The notes under the pieces are model-generated. The model was given only the letters and a program-made list of their open reading frames with translations. It ran no database searches and had not been told where the DNA came from. A program made the position numbers and the translations under genes. A stretch of DNA of 64,000 bases. Origin: an uncultured Saccharospirillaceae bacterium. Lineage in GTDB: Bacteria > Pseudomonadota > Gammaproteobacteria > Pseudomonadales > Oceanobacteraceae. Below, in pieces: positions 1-9,726 of this stretch (within the stretch, counting starts at the first letter, position 1; every line of letters starts with the position of its first letter). The stretch is taken from the NCBI GenBank assembly GCA_947503895.1, contig CANNFT010000001.1, positions 62,001 to 126,000 on the forward strand, given 5' to 3'.

Positions 1-33
1 TCCGAGCATACGTTTGGTATGGGAGCAGTATAA
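1..33 (+). CDS. Possible 3' end of a gene cut by the window edge
   Basis: The first ten codons read SEHTFGMGAV and then TAA, and a good rho-independent terminator follows at 65-103 on the same strand. That is consistent with the tail of a plus-strand gene convergent with purN. Too little is visible to identify the product, and an open frame of this length can arise by chance. Confidence 0.25.
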   Translation, partial: SEHTFGMGAV

Positions 34-64
34 ACAGGAATAGTTCCTCTTACCTAGATTTAGT

Positions 65-103
65 CAGCAAACAGGCTGGAGAACAGTCTGTTTGCTGGTT
101 TTT
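65..103 (+). terminator. Rho-independent terminator
   Basis: A 10-bp perfect stem, CAGCAAACAG (65-74) with CTGTTTGCTG (88-97), is followed by GGTTTTT. The T-run lies on the plus strand, so it would end a plus-strand transcript entering from the left. It also sits just past the purN stop on the other strand. Confidence 0.7.
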
Positions 104-117
104 ATCGAAATAAGCGG

Positions 118-786
118 TTATGCGTCAGAATTGAGGCGAATGCCTGATTCTGGCAGTAGCTTGTCGTCGAAATATACATCGCCTTTAGACAGTTGCAATC
201 GACCCTCAATGAACCACTTTACGCCAATCGGGTAGATGATGTGCTCTTGTGCTTGAATGCGTAGACGGAGTGCCTCAGCGTCGTCACTTTCATGAACAGG
301 CACCACGGCTTGCAAGATATTAGGGCCGCCATCTAAATCTTCGGTGACAAAGTGCACGGTGACACCGTGCTCTTTATCGCCTGCATCAATGGCACGCTGG
401 TGCGTGCTCAGGCCTTTATACTTTGGCAGTAAAGAAGGGTGAATATTGAGTAGTTTTCCTTTGTAGCGTCGTACAAAGTCAGGCGTAAGAATGCGCATGA
501 ACCCAGCTAATACAACCGCATCAGGTGTGTATTCGTCGATGGCACGCATTAAGTGAGCATCGAATTCTTCACGTGTACCATAGTCTTTATGGTCGACGAC
601 TTGGGTGACGATACCCGCTTCTTTTGCTTTATCTAAGCCTTGAGCGTCCGGCTTGTTACTAATGACGGCAAGAATCTCGCCGTCAATGTCTTGCTTTGCA
701 CAGGCTTCTGCAATAGCGAGCATGTTCGAGCCAGAACCCGAAATGAGTACAACAATGCGGGCAGGTTCAACTGGATCAGCTTTCAC
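118..786 (-). CDS. purN: Phosphoribosylglycinamide formyltransferase (GART)
   Basis: PurN transfers a formyl group from 10-formyl-THF to GAR, the third step of de novo purine synthesis, in the cytoplasm. The 222-aa product has the phosphate-binding GSGSN motif at residues 17-21. The formyltransferase signature places the catalytic triad at N114, H116 (NIHPSLLP) and D152 (LDGGP). Length is close to the E. coli enzyme (about 212 aa), with a slightly longer N-terminus. It starts 3 nt after the purM stop, so the two genes form a purMN operon and are almost certainly co-transcribed. Confidence 0.97.
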   Translation of the reverse strand: MKADPVEPARIVVLISGSGSNMLAIAEACAKQDIDGEILAVISNKPDAQGLDKAKEAGIVTQVVDHKDYGTREEFDAHLMRAIDEYTPDAVVLAGFMRILTPDFVRRYKGKLLNIHPSLLPKYKGLSTHQRAIDAGDKEHGVTVHFVTEDLDGGPNILQAVVPVHESDDAEALRLRIQAQEHIIYPIGVKWFIEGRLQLSKGDVYFDDKLLPESGIRLNSDA

Positions 787-789
787 AGA

Positions 790-1845
790 TTATTCCTCAT
801 CCACGCCTTTCACGATCACTTGCTCCGCATCAGCGACGGCTTGTTTGATAGAACCCACCAACGTCGCGGTTTCGCCTTCGCTGTTCAGTAGGTCAATGGC
901 CTTTTGCGCCTGCTCTTGAGGTACCACGATGACCATGCCCAGTCCGCAGTTAAACGTACGGTGCATTTCATGCCAGTCAACATTGCCTTTTTCTTGTAGC
1001 CAATCAAAGACTGCTGGTCGATCCCATGCAGCGCCATCTATGTAGGCTTGCGTGTTCTCTGGTAAGACGCGCGGGATGTTTTCATATAGACCGCCGCCGG
1101 TGATGTGGCAGATGGAATGCACTTCGACATTTTCAATTAATTTGAGGAGTGGCTTAACGTATATGCGAGTCGGTGCAAGTAGGGCATCGCCCAGCTTCTC
1201 GTCACCAAGTATCTCGTCTAAATCGGCATTAGAGACTTCGATAATTTTACGAACTAAGGAATAACCATTGGAATGGGGGCCTGACGAGCGTAGGCCAATA
1301 ATAGCGTCGCCAACTTGCACTTTTGAACCGTCAATGATGTCTTCTTTCTCGACAACGCCCACACAGAAGCCGGCCAAATCGTAGTCTTCACCCTCGTACA
1401 TGCCTGGCATTTCTGCCGTTTCACCACCCACCAATGAGCAGCCTGACATCTCACAGCCTTTACCAATACCGGTTACAACATCGGTAGCTACATCCACATT
1501 GAGCTTGCCTGTGGCGTAGTAATCCAAGAAGAATAGGGGCTCTGCGCCACATACCACTAAATCGTTCACACACATGGATACCAAATCTATGCCGATGGTG
1601 TCATGCTTGCCCAAATCCATAGCAAGGCGTAATTTGGTGCCGACACCATCAGTACCACTGACGAGTATGGGTTCTTTGTATTTTGTTGGGAGGCTGCACA
1701 AAGCGCCGAAGCCTCCTAAGCCACCCATCACTTCAGGACGACGAGTTTTCTTAACAACGCCTTTAATGCGGTCAACAAGTGCGTTACCTGCATCAATGTC
1801 GACACCAGCGTCTTTGTAGCTAAGTGACTTTTTTTGCTCGGTCAT
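790..1845 (-). CDS. purM: Phosphoribosylformylglycinamidine cyclo-ligase (AIR synthetase)
   Basis: PurM closes the imidazole ring of FGAM using ATP, the fifth step of de novo purine synthesis. The 351-aa product matches the family over its full length. It begins with the typical [15 protein letters not shown] segment, has the glycine-rich [10 protein letters not shown] stretch near residue 45, the [13 protein letters not shown]-binding motif, and the [12 protein letters not shown] motif. A GGGG-containing Shine-Dalgarno (minus strand CTCCCCCTTATG region at 1846-1856) precedes the ATG. It is the first gene of the purMN unit, divergent from the DUF2066 gene, with about 175 nt between them holding both promoters. 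Confidence 0.97.
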   Translation of the reverse strand: MTEQKKSLSYKDAGVDIDAGNALVDRIKGVVKKTRRPEVMGGLGGFGALCSLPTKYKEPILVSGTDGVGTKLRLAMDLGKHDTIGIDLVSMCVNDLVVCGAEPLFFLDYYATGKLNVDVATDVVTGIGKGCEMSGCSLVGGETAEMPGMYEGEDYDLAGFCVGVVEKEDIIDGSKVQVGDAIIGLRSSGPHSNGYSLVRKIIEVSNADLDEILGDEKLGDALLAPTRIYVKPLLKLIENVEVHSICHITGGGLYENIPRVLPENTQAYIDGAAWDRPAVFDWLQEKGNVDWHEMHRTFNCGLGMVIVVPQEQAQKAIDLLNSEGETATLVGSIKQAVADAEQVIVKGVDEE

Positions 1846-2021
1846 AAGGGGGAGCTCTATGTCTGGAATGAGAAGGATGTGTAAAATTGGTGCGAGATTT
1901 TATCACTTGCGACAGCACATTAGAATTCTATCTGGCGCACATAATCGATTGAAAGGGCTGTATTTTTTCTAAAATTTGTCAGAATACGGGTAATTAATTT
2001 CCACATAAAGAAAAGCTGTCC

Positions 2022-3203
2022 ATGAAGTTAAACTTTGGGTTCCATATTAGCGCTGTCTTATTGATGTTATGCAGCCTCTCCGGCTGGGCAAAAACTGTCG
2101 AAGGTTTGTACGACGCCAAGGTACTTGTGACCAGTCAGTCAACAAATGTGCGCAAGCAGGCAGCCAGGCAAGCTCTGTCTGATGTTTTGGTGCGAGTTTC
2201 TGGGCAAGGCTGGGAATCGCCGAATCAGCAAATAGATCGCGCCCTTCAAATTGCTGATCAGTATTTATATCAATACAGCTACAGTCATTTGGAGCCCAGT
2301 GAGCGTGGTCAGAAAACACCTGCTGGTGCCACGTGGTTGAATATGAAGTTTGAAAGCAAAGCCGTTCAGCGCGTGATCAAACAAGCGGGGTTGCCGTTAT
2401 GGGGAGCAAATCGCCCAACCGTGCTAATGTGGTTGGCCGTCGACCATGGTGCGGGCAAGCGAGAGGTGGTGCGAGAGGGCAGTCAGCAGTCAGTTGTTCA
2501 ATATATTAAAAATGCAGCTAACAAACGTGGTATTCCAGTCATTTTGCCGGTTTATGATCTTGAAGATGCGATGCAATTGCCAGTAGAAAGCTTGTGGGGG
2601 CAATTCAGCGATGCTATTCAAGAAGCCAGCGCTCGATACGGAGCAGAATCTGTACTGGTCGGTAGAGCATATCGCGGCGCTGGCAATAAGTGGTTTGCCA
2701 ACTGGAAATTTTATTTTAAAGGTCAAGAGTTCCGCTTTGTTGATCATGCAGACACGTTATCGGGCCACATGCTGCAAGGCATATCAAAATCAGCGGAGAT
2801 ATTGGCGAATGCTTTCGCCATTAAACCGGGTAATGCTGCGCAAGGTACGGTAGAGCTGAGCATAGAAGGTGTGAATAATCTTCAACAATATGCGGCAGTG
2901 ACCCGTTATTTAGAAAAAATGTCCGTCGTGCGAACATTGAAAGTCGATGGCTTAGAAAATAATGTATTAAATTTAAGCTTGGTTTTAGCTGCACAATACA
3001 ACAAGTTTGAACAAGCGATAAAGCTTGATAAAAAATTACTGCCGTTACCGCCACTCGCATTACCTGTGGTTAATTTACAGGCGAGTACTCATGACGATTC
3101 TGATCCGGAGGTGACGCCTGTCAGTGTTGGCGGCGACAAAGCCCAGAGTGAAGACGTGATTGCGGAGCAACCAGCGCGGAAGCGTTTTAGGTGGCGTCCT
3201 TAA
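2022..3203 (+). CDS. DUF2066 domain-containing exported protein
   Basis: The 393-aa protein starts with a signal peptide (hydrophobic residues about 8-22, cleavage near GWA-KT). Next comes a region typical of DUF2066, a conserved proteobacterial family of unknown function usually encoded beside purMN, perM and hda, exactly as here. The body has TVEGLYDAKVLV near the mature N-terminus and a W-rich middle (ANWKFYFKGQEFRF). The C-terminal 45 residues look low-complexity and end in the basic KRFRWRP. It probably acts in the periplasm; no catalytic motif is visible. The downstream 255 nt hold a weak hairpin (3264-3285) and then the perM leader. Confidence 0.8.
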   Translation: MKLNFGFHISAVLLMLCSLSGWAKTVEGLYDAKVLVTSQSTNVRKQAARQALSDVLVRVSGQGWESPNQQIDRALQIADQYLYQYSYSHLEPSERGQKTPAGATWLNMKFESKAVQRVIKQAGLPLWGANRPTVLMWLAVDHGAGKREVVREGSQQSVVQYIKNAANKRGIPVILPVYDLEDAMQLPVESLWGQFSDAIQEASARYGAESVLVGRAYRGAGNKWFANWKFYFKGQEFRFVDHADTLSGHMLQGISKSAEILANAFAIKPGNAAQGTVELSIEGVNNLQQYAAVTRYLEKMSVVRTLKVDGLENNVLNLSLVLAAQYNKFEQAIKLDKKLLPLPPLALPVVNLQASTHDDSDPEVTPVSVGGDKAQSEDVIAEQPARKRFRWRP

Positions 3204-3415
3204 ACCTAATCAATGTTTAAAGATCAACCACTGTTGTTCATGTGTATTTACATCCGGTTAAATGTGGTGATTGTTTAATCATCACAGGGGCTATTATCTA
3301 TTTTTGTCTTAATTCAATGGCATTGACGATATTTTCAATGTGATGGTTTTAGGGCGTTCAAATGAGTGGTGTTGACCATCAAGCCCACTTAATTGACGTG
3401 TCAGTTTTCTTTTCT

Positions 3416-3441
3416 GTTCAAATTTCCCATCGAATTTGAAC
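3416..3441 (+). promoter_or_regulatory. Inverted repeat in the perM leader
   Basis: A 9-bp perfect inverted repeat, GTTCAAATT (3416-3424) and AATTTGAAC (3433-3441), lies 29 nt before the perM ATG, with an 8-nt loop. It has no T-run, so it is more likely an operator or 5'-UTR stem-loop than a terminator. No protein can be assigned to it. Confidence 0.35.
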
Positions 3442-3470
3442 GTCACTAAACCATAGGAGTGGTGCTTTTC

Positions 3471-4544
3471 ATGCAGGATCAATCAACCAGCTGGTTTTCT
3501 AAGCCCGCTTTCTGGCTGGTAATTTTAGCCAGTGTTGGATTCTTGCTTTATTTGCTCGAGCCAATTTTAGCGCCGTTTTTGATGGGCATGTTGCTCGCTT
3601 ATTTAGGTGACCCCATAGCCGATAAGCTTGAAACTTATGGCATGAGCAGAACCGCGGCAGTGAGTGTGTGTTTTAGTTTCCTCATTCTTGTGCTGATAGG
3701 GCTCACATTGATACTGACACCGTTGCTGATACATCAGATTAAAGTGGCCTATGCTCACGCGCCCAGTGTTTTACAGTGGGTGCAACACGATGCCGTGCCT
3801 AAGGTGATCAATGTATTAAATTTAGATCCTGATGCTTTTAAAGTCGATCGTCTAAAAGATGAATTAATGGGCGAATGGAATTTAGCCCAGAATGTGTTGA
3901 CCGATGTACTGAAAAAAGCCACAACGTCCACAACTGCGATTCTAGGGTTGTTGGCCAACCTAGCATTGGTGCCGGTCGTGACGTTTTATTTGTTGCGCGA
4001 CTGGGACGTCATGATGGCGAAGATTTCGCAACTACTCCCTGTTCGCTATCAAAATGCTGTAACGGGTCTAGCGAAAGAAGGTAACGAAGTAGTGGGCGCA
4101 TTTTTGAGAGGGCAGCTTTGGGTGATGGCTGCCTTGGCTGTGATTTATTCTCTCGGATTGTGGGCGGTTGGCTTGAAGCTCGCGTTATTGGTAGGTTTAA
4201 TTGCAGGATTGGCGAGTATCGTTCCTTATTTAGGCTTTGCAGTGGGCATAGTCGTCGCAACGGTTGCATCTGTTGTGCAATTTGGTTTCGATTGGCATAT
4301 ATTGGCGGTTGCTGTGGTGTTTGGAATCGGGCAGGCTATTGAAGGCATGGTGTTGACGCCTTTATTGGTTGGTGATCGCATCGGATTACACCCTGTCGCT
4401 GTTATTTTCGCCATTATGGCAGGTGGACAGTTATTTGGTTTCACGGGTGTATTATTGGCACTGCCCGTTGCGGCCGTTATTATGGTACTCTTGCGTCACG
4501 TACATGATTTGTATAAAGATACGCATTTTTATTCGGAACAATAG
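3471..4544 (+). CDS. AI-2E family transporter (PerM-like membrane protein)
   Basis: A polytopic inner-membrane protein of 357 aa with about 7-8 hydrophobic segments. Two are near residues 12-47 and the rest cluster in the C-terminal half. The family carries the late signature GLIAGLASIVPYLGFAVG seen here. Members were named for AI-2 export (TqsA) but many are PerM-type permeases of unsettled substrate. In-frame GTG codons occur at 3459 and 3462, but they overlap or abut the AGGAG ribosome site (3455-3459), so ATG at 3471 is the better start. It lies 8 nt before hda, a frequent pairing in this group of bacteria. Confidence 0.88.
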   Translation: MQDQSTSWFSKPAFWLVILASVGFLLYLLEPILAPFLMGMLLAYLGDPIADKLETYGMSRTAAVSVCFSFLILVLIGLTLILTPLLIHQIKVAYAHAPSVLQWVQHDAVPKVINVLNLDPDAFKVDRLKDELMGEWNLAQNVLTDVLKKATTSTTAILGLLANLALVPVVTFYLLRDWDVMMAKISQLLPVRYQNAVTGLAKEGNEVVGAFLRGQLWVMAALAVIYSLGLWAVGLKLALLVGLIAGLASIVPYLGFAVGIVVATVASVVQFGFDWHILAVAVVFGIGQAIEGMVLTPLLVGDRIGLHPVAVIFAIMAGGQLFGFTGVLLALPVAAVIMVLLRHVHDLYKDTHFYSEQ

Positions 4545-4552
4545 AGAAGGCT

Positions 4553-5257
4553 ATGGCCCAGCAGGTTATTGAGCAGTTACCGCTGAGTGTGCAACTTAGG
4601 GACGACGCCACCTTCCAAAACTACTACGCTGAAGACAACGCTGAAGCCGTTGCTCAACTTGAAAGAGCCAGTAGTGGAGATGGTGAGCAAAGCATATTTA
4701 TTTGGGGCCCCGCAGGCGTGGGGTGTAGCCATCTATTGCAGGCTGCTTGTCACCAAGCTGAAAGCGCTGGATTGAATAGCGTATACCTCCCCCTTGAAGA
4801 ATTAATCGATTACTCCCCCGCCATTTTTGAAAGCCTTGAGCATCTGCCACTGGTTTCGCTTGATAATATTCAAGTCATCGCGGGTAATAGTCATTGGGAA
4901 GAAGCCCTTTTTCATTTATTCAATCGAGTGCGTGATGCAGGGGGACGTTTGATACTGGGCGCTGAGAAGCCACCTGAAACGTTGGGTATTTCTTTACCAG
5001 ACTTGCGATCTCGGTTGCAGTGGGGGTTGGTTTACCCGCTTCGCCCACTCGATGAGCAAGGCAAAGTATTTGCGTTGCAGCGTCGAGCGAAAAATCGAGG
5101 ATTGGAGTTGAGCGACGACGTTGCACGTTATGTGTTCAATCATGGGCCAGAGGACGTACATGAATTATTCAAGGTACTCGGTACTTTAGATAGCGCTTCA
5201 CTGAGCGCACAACGCAAACTTACTCGACCATTTGTGAAATCTGTGATGGGTTGGTAA
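4553..5257 (+). CDS. hda: DnaA regulatory inactivator Hda
   Basis: Hda binds the DNA-loaded beta clamp and stimulates hydrolysis of ATP by DnaA, switching off initiation. The 234-aa product is the usual length for Hda and covers a single DnaA-like AAA+ module. The N-terminal QLPLSVQL segment (residues 8-15) matches the clamp-binding motif of the family. The Walker A loop reads GPAGVGCSHLL: the canonical Lys is Cys here. E. coli Hda also departs from the consensus at this position. It shares an operon with the upstream permease. Confidence 0.93.
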   Translation: MAQQVIEQLPLSVQLRDDATFQNYYAEDNAEAVAQLERASSGDGEQSIFIWGPAGVGCSHLLQAACHQAESAGLNSVYLPLEELIDYSPAIFESLEHLPLVSLDNIQVIAGNSHWEEALFHLFNRVRDAGGRLILGAEKPPETLGISLPDLRSRLQWGLVYPLRPLDEQGKVFALQRRAKNRGLELSDDVARYVFNHGPEDVHELFKVLGTLDSASLSAQRKLTRPFVKSVMGW

Positions 5258-5320
5258 GGTCCCATTTCGTTTTGTGATTAGTCGATTGGTTTAAGTTTTT
5301 CATTTGGCACAATATTTTTA

Positions 5321-6349
5321 ATGACCTCTCTTAATGGTGTTTTAAAAACGGGCAAGCACTTATTGCCGACAGAGAGTTGCTTGCATATCTCTTCAGCAGG
5401 CATAGTTGACATTGAACATGCTAATTATCAATGTTCATTTTCTAAACTCATCATTTCCCCTCGTATTCGATCCACCACACGCTTCATCACTTTTCCAAAT
5501 GGCTCAATGTTTGAAACGTTGCAAAACGATGAGATTGACCAATTGATTGAGCGTTTTGGTCAGAGTTCTCATAAGCAGCGCTCATGGCGCAAATCTATTA
5601 TTCAATTAATGTTGCTAGTATTGGTGTTGGCCGTGACATGGTTGACTGTGCATTATGGAACGCCAAATTTAAGCCGAACAGTGGCGGACACGATTCCCGT
5701 TGAAGTCATCATTGAAGAGGGACAACGAGCGTACACATCGATGGAAAGCGTGCATTTTGTCAATAGTCAGCTCGATGAAGACATTATCAAGCAATACCAA
5801 GATCGCTTTAAAGTTATCGCACCAGAACATGTTAATGGGTTTGAGTACAAGCTACATATTAAGCACAGTGAGACATTGGGTGCTAATGCCTTTGCCTTTC
5901 CCTCTGGCGATATAGTGGTGACGGACGAGCTTATCCAATTGGCTGAGCACGAAGATGAAGTCGTACAAGTTTTGTTGCACGAAATTGGTCATGTAGAAGA
6001 GCGGCATGCTGTGAGAAGTTTGGTGCAAGCATCAACGTTATTATTGATTGCCGTTGCTGTGAGTGGGGATATGGGGAGCGCTTCCACATTTTTAATTGGG
6101 ATTCCAGCGTTAATGCTCAATTCTAATTATTCGCGTCGAATGGAATCGGAAGCGGACGAGTATGCGTTAAAAGAAATAGAACGACTTCAGCTTGATCCGA
6201 TGCACTTTGCGAATATTTTGCAGAAACTCGAAGCCAGTAAACAGGAAGAAGAGGGAGGGGAGCGCGTTGGGAAGGGTTATTTTGCCAGTCATCCCCATAC
6301 CAAACACCGTATCGAGCGATTTAAAGTGTTATCTTCTCCCACTCGTTAA
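5321..6349 (+). CDS. M48 family membrane-anchored metallopeptidase
   Basis: A 342-aa protein. Residues 1-75 form a small beta-rich cytoplasmic domain of the kind found before M48 proteases (DUF7092-like). One transmembrane helix follows at about 93-111, then an M48 peptidase domain. The zinc site is H220-E221-x-x-H224 (LLHEIGHVEERH), and the third ligand is probably E275 in MESEAD. The catalytic domain is therefore predicted to face the periplasm. Related proteins act in envelope quality control, but the substrate cannot be read from the sequence. It is followed closely by a convergent TM2 gene. Confidence 0.85.
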   Translation: MTSLNGVLKTGKHLLPTESCLHISSAGIVDIEHANYQCSFSKLIISPRIRSTTRFITFPNGSMFETLQNDEIDQLIERFGQSSHKQRSWRKSIIQLMLLVLVLAVTWLTVHYGTPNLSRTVADTIPVEVIIEEGQRAYTSMESVHFVNSQLDEDIIKQYQDRFKVIAPEHVNGFEYKLHIKHSETLGANAFAFPSGDIVVTDELIQLAEHEDEVVQVLLHEIGHVEERHAVRSLVQASTLLLIAVAVSGDMGSASTFLIGIPALMLNSNYSRRMESEADEYALKEIERLQLDPMHFANILQKLEASKQEEEGGERVGKGYFASHPHTKHRIERFKVLSSPTR

Positions 6350-6375
6350 CCCATTGAATGTTGTCGCGAGTAAGG

Positions 6376-6780
6376 TTATTCAGAATTTGACTGGGGCGTT
6401 TGTTTTAGAATCTCATCCAGAATCTCTAAGCTCACTTGATTATTATGATGCTTCACAATTACCTGAGAGCGCATCAATTCGTAAAGCTCAAAAATAACAA
6501 TTCCTAGTATCAGTGTTACGCCTACCTCGACGTTATTTAAATAAAGAAAAATGGCCCCTAATGTAAAAATGGTAATGTTTAATAAGCCGAAGCCCCACTT
6601 TCCAATGTAAAAATGATGCAGGCCTGCGATTACAATGTAGTTTAATGTCGCGTAGGAATCAGGGTCCTTAATCTTACCTGCGCTCACATTATAAAACTGT
6701 TGGCGTTGCTCATCGGTTAACGCTCTTACTTGTCTTCGGATTTGCTCTTCTTGTTCGTCTACAATGGCGGTCTTTAACAT
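6376..6780 (-). CDS. TM2 domain-containing membrane protein
   Basis: A 134-aa protein with a charged N-terminal cytoplasmic part (residues 1-45, DEQEEQIRRQVRALTDEQRQ), followed by two or three hydrophobic helices. The segment GLHHFYIGKWGFGLLNI at about 54-70 matches the TM2-domain signature (G-x-H-x-F-Y-x-G-x-x-x-x-G-x-x). TM2 proteins are small membrane proteins of unknown function. The gene may be co-transcribed with the DUF4177-like gene just upstream on the same strand (78 nt apart). Confidence 0.7.
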   Translation of the reverse strand: MLKTAIVDEQEEQIRRQVRALTDEQRQQFYNVSAGKIKDPDSYATLNYIVIAGLHHFYIGKWGFGLLNITIFTLGAIFLYLNNVEVGVTLILGIVIFELYELMRSQVIVKHHNNQVSLEILDEILKQTPQSNSE

Positions 6781-6858
6781 CTAAGTATCCTTGGCTAAAA
6801 CCCTGAGGTGCCTATGTCACGAAGCGCTAGGCTCAAACATAGGCTTGTTTTGGTCTTA

Positions 6859-7071
6859 CTAGCGTCCGAGCGTGATGACAACCGATTCGCGCTTCCAGAA
6901 CAGTAAAAAACGCTTCTGTTCAATCACTTGGAAGACTAATTGCCAGCCACTGGCTGCTTCTTGGTTTAAAGTGACTTCCATTTTTTTCATTGGAATGCCG
7001 GATGCGCCAAGAAAGATCGTGCCTAGACCCCCTTCAACAACATTAATTACTTTGTATTCTTTATAAGTCAC
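6859..7071 (-). CDS. DUF4177-like small protein
   Basis: A 70-aa product in the size range of DUF4177 proteins. It has the expected pattern of an early KEYKVINVVEGG strand and a middle LNQEAASGWQLV segment (the family's LN-x-x-x-x-x-GW-x-x-V motif). I chose the GTG at 7071 because AAGAGG lies 8-9 nt upstream and homology begins there; an upstream extension to 7149 has no ribosome site. Function is unknown. Confidence 0.65.
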   Translation of the reverse strand: MTYKEYKVINVVEGGLGTIFLGASGIPMKKMEVTLNQEAASGWQLVFQVIEQKRFLLFWKRESVVITLGR

Positions 7072-7286
7072 TATGTGATCCTCTTGATGGTGTAGCAGTA
7101 AACAATTTATCCGTACTGGAACGGTGTAATCGTCCGCCGATAAAGTCAATCGAATATACCAAAGCTACAGGTCAGTTCAAACGAGAGGTTAAGTCGTTTC
7201 AAAATACCTATGCATAAAATGTAAACTGCATGCTTGCATTGCTATTATGCTGGCGTTCTCGATTCAGTAGGCTGATGAACCAATCG

Positions 7287-7787
7287 CTAGTGTTCAGGGA
7301 TTAAGCCAGCCGCATTCAAGCGTGCGTACAGTTCAAGAAGCGTACGAACGCGCTCCTCTGAGACCTTTAGGTCTAAGAGCAGGTTGTGAGATAGAATCTC
7401 GAGTTCTTCCTCTAATGACTCTTTGTCCATATTGAATAGGTCGGAGAGGGGGTAAATATCAAAAGGAACATCCGCGCCGTAAGCAGCAAACAGGGTGGTG
7501 AGCCACTTTTCGTATAAGAAGGGTTCTGATACGTACACAGGTTGTTTGTCGACGTCATCTGACAGTTCACGGATGATATCCAGAACAGATTCGCCTACCA
7601 TTTCAATTTGATTACGAGTGATACCATGAGAATCTTCATTTGAAGCATCCCATGTCTGCCATTCGTCTTCAGGACGGATTAGAATAGCTTTTAGTTGGCC
7701 GTCGGCGATAGACCAAGATGCTGCGATTGGATAAGCATCTTCTTCGTAGCTGCTGGCTTCCAACACTAGAAAGCGGGGGTATTCCAT
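7287..7787 (-). CDS. Exonuclease-fold (RNase T / DEDD-like) protein, probably inactive
   Basis: The 166-aa product follows the outline of a family of short 3'-5' exonuclease-like proteins. The N-terminal strand FLVLEASSYEEDAYPIAASW corresponds to the ExoI motif, where active enzymes have LDIEAS. LLIRP-like ILIRPEDEW comes next, then HGITRNQI, then PVYVSEPFLYEKWL at the ExoII position. The first catalytic Asp is Val here while the Glu is kept, and no clear HxAxxD ExoIII motif is present, so DEDD catalysis looks lost. That reading is by eye. It is divergent from the small zinc-ribbon gene, with 38 nt between their starts. Confidence 0.55.
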   Translation of the reverse strand: MEYPRFLVLEASSYEEDAYPIAASWSIADGQLKAILIRPEDEWQTWDASNEDSHGITRNQIEMVGESVLDIIRELSDDVDKQPVYVSEPFLYEKWLTTLFAAYGADVPFDIYPLSDLFNMDKESLEEELEILSHNLLLDLKVSEERVRTLLELYARLNAAGLIPEH

Positions 7788-7825
7788 AACTATTCCTGCG
7801 GTTAATTTTTAAATGAGGCAACTTT

Positions 7826-8050
7826 GTGGACAAGCAAAAACGCGATTTTTACCAGCGTGACGAAGAAGAGCAAGCATCTTTTTTAGAGCAAACCTGGTGT
7901 AATAACTGCCAAGAGGTCGATCTTGGTATGACAGAGCCGCAAGAATATGAATCTGATGGCATTGTTATTATCGAAGGTAAGTGCAAAAAGTGCGGCGAGA
8001 CCGTTGTCACAGAGATCGCACCGGAAGGTGACGAAGACTGGGAAGACTAG
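7826..8050 (+). CDS. Small zinc-ribbon protein
   Basis: A 74-aa acidic protein starting at GTG, with GAGG 7 nt upstream. Two CxxC knuckles, CNNC (about residues 25-28) and CKKC (about 53-56), are separated by 24 residues, a classic four-cysteine zinc ribbon. The C-terminus is very acidic (EGDEDWED). No enzymatic domain is visible; a protein- or RNA-binding role is possible. A strong terminator follows at 8101-8127, so it is probably monocistronic. Confidence 0.7.
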   Translation: MDKQKRDFYQRDEEEQASFLEQTWCNNCQEVDLGMTEPQEYESDGIVIIEGKCKKCGETVVTEIAPEGDEDWED

Positions 8051-8100
8051 CCATTACGTCGCTCGCGCATTTTAATTAAGGTTGCAGCGTTCTTCAATAA

Positions 8101-8127
8101 AACGCGACTCTCGTAGTCGCGTTTTTT
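8101..8127 (+). terminator. Rho-independent terminator
   Basis: Stem ACGCGACT (8102-8109) with AGTCGCGT (8115-8122), loop CTCGT, then a run of six T. It lies 50 nt past the zinc-ribbon gene. The A-rich left side means it could also act for the minus-strand gene ending at 8148. Confidence 0.85.
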
Positions 8128-8147
8128 GTATTCTATTCGCCGCTCGC

Positions 8148-8516
8148 TTAATGAGCAGTTGGAAGCTGTTTTCGCCAGCGGGTATGCAGAGCCGCTGCAA
8201 TAAACTGGATGATCGTGACGACAACACCGCATGAAGCCACTGACGAATCATTGACCGAAAATGCTCCAAGTGTCCAAATAATAAAGTACAGCAAGCAAAC
8301 ATAGCTCATCCACGCCATAATGCGCGCATTTCTCATCAGTAGACCGGGTACCAACACTAACCAAGGGATGCCTTTGATGGCCACCAGCACGATGCCCGAC
8401 ACGATCGTCCCTGTCTCAACACCCTCGGGTCGTTGGAATGTACTTATGCCCAGCAAGACAAACTGCAAGCAATAGCAGCCAAGCGCTAGGTAATAACTCA
8501 TCTGTATTTTATTCAT
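8148..8516 (-). CDS. DUF2069 family membrane protein
   Basis: A 122-aa protein with four predicted membrane helices (about 8-25, 38-60, 68-86, 93-112). The stretch PWLVLVPGLL..NARIMAWMSYVCLLYFIIW fits DUF2069, a small integral membrane family of unknown function. These genes often sit downstream of arsC and wrbA in gammaproteobacteria, as here, where all three lie on the minus strand in the order arsC, wrbA, DUF2069. The gap to wrbA is 65 nt. Confidence 0.72.
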   Translation of the reverse strand: MNKIQMSYYLALGCYCLQFVLLGISTFQRPEGVETGTIVSGIVLVAIKGIPWLVLVPGLLMRNARIMAWMSYVCLLYFIIWTLGAFSVNDSSVASCGVVVTIIQFIAAALHTRWRKQLPTAH

Positions 8517-8581
8517 TCAATCGCAATTCTATTGTTAAAGTGGGTCTTCTCAGCAGAGCACGCCTGGTTGTTCAATGACGG

Positions 8582-9542
<961 letters not shown>

Positions 9543-9726
9543 AATTCACTCGCCTGAAAAAATGGCGCTATTGTAATCAGATGCCAAGCTAAGTGCGAGG
9601 GTTGGTGTATTTTCGATGAGATTCAGCAGAAATTCCATTAAGAACCGAATTGCACTGCAGCCCCAGCGAATGACCTAGTGCTAGAATGGCGAGAATTTAA
9701 GTTTCGGATCTAAGGCATCTTCCTTT

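Noticed and set aside
640..919. Plus-strand ORFs across purN/purM
   Set aside because: They lie antisense inside two certain genes and encode nothing recognisable.
3264..3285. Terminator after the DUF2066 gene
   Set aside because: A 9-bp hairpin with one wobble exists, but the T-rich tract is about 14 nt away, so it is too weak to annotate.
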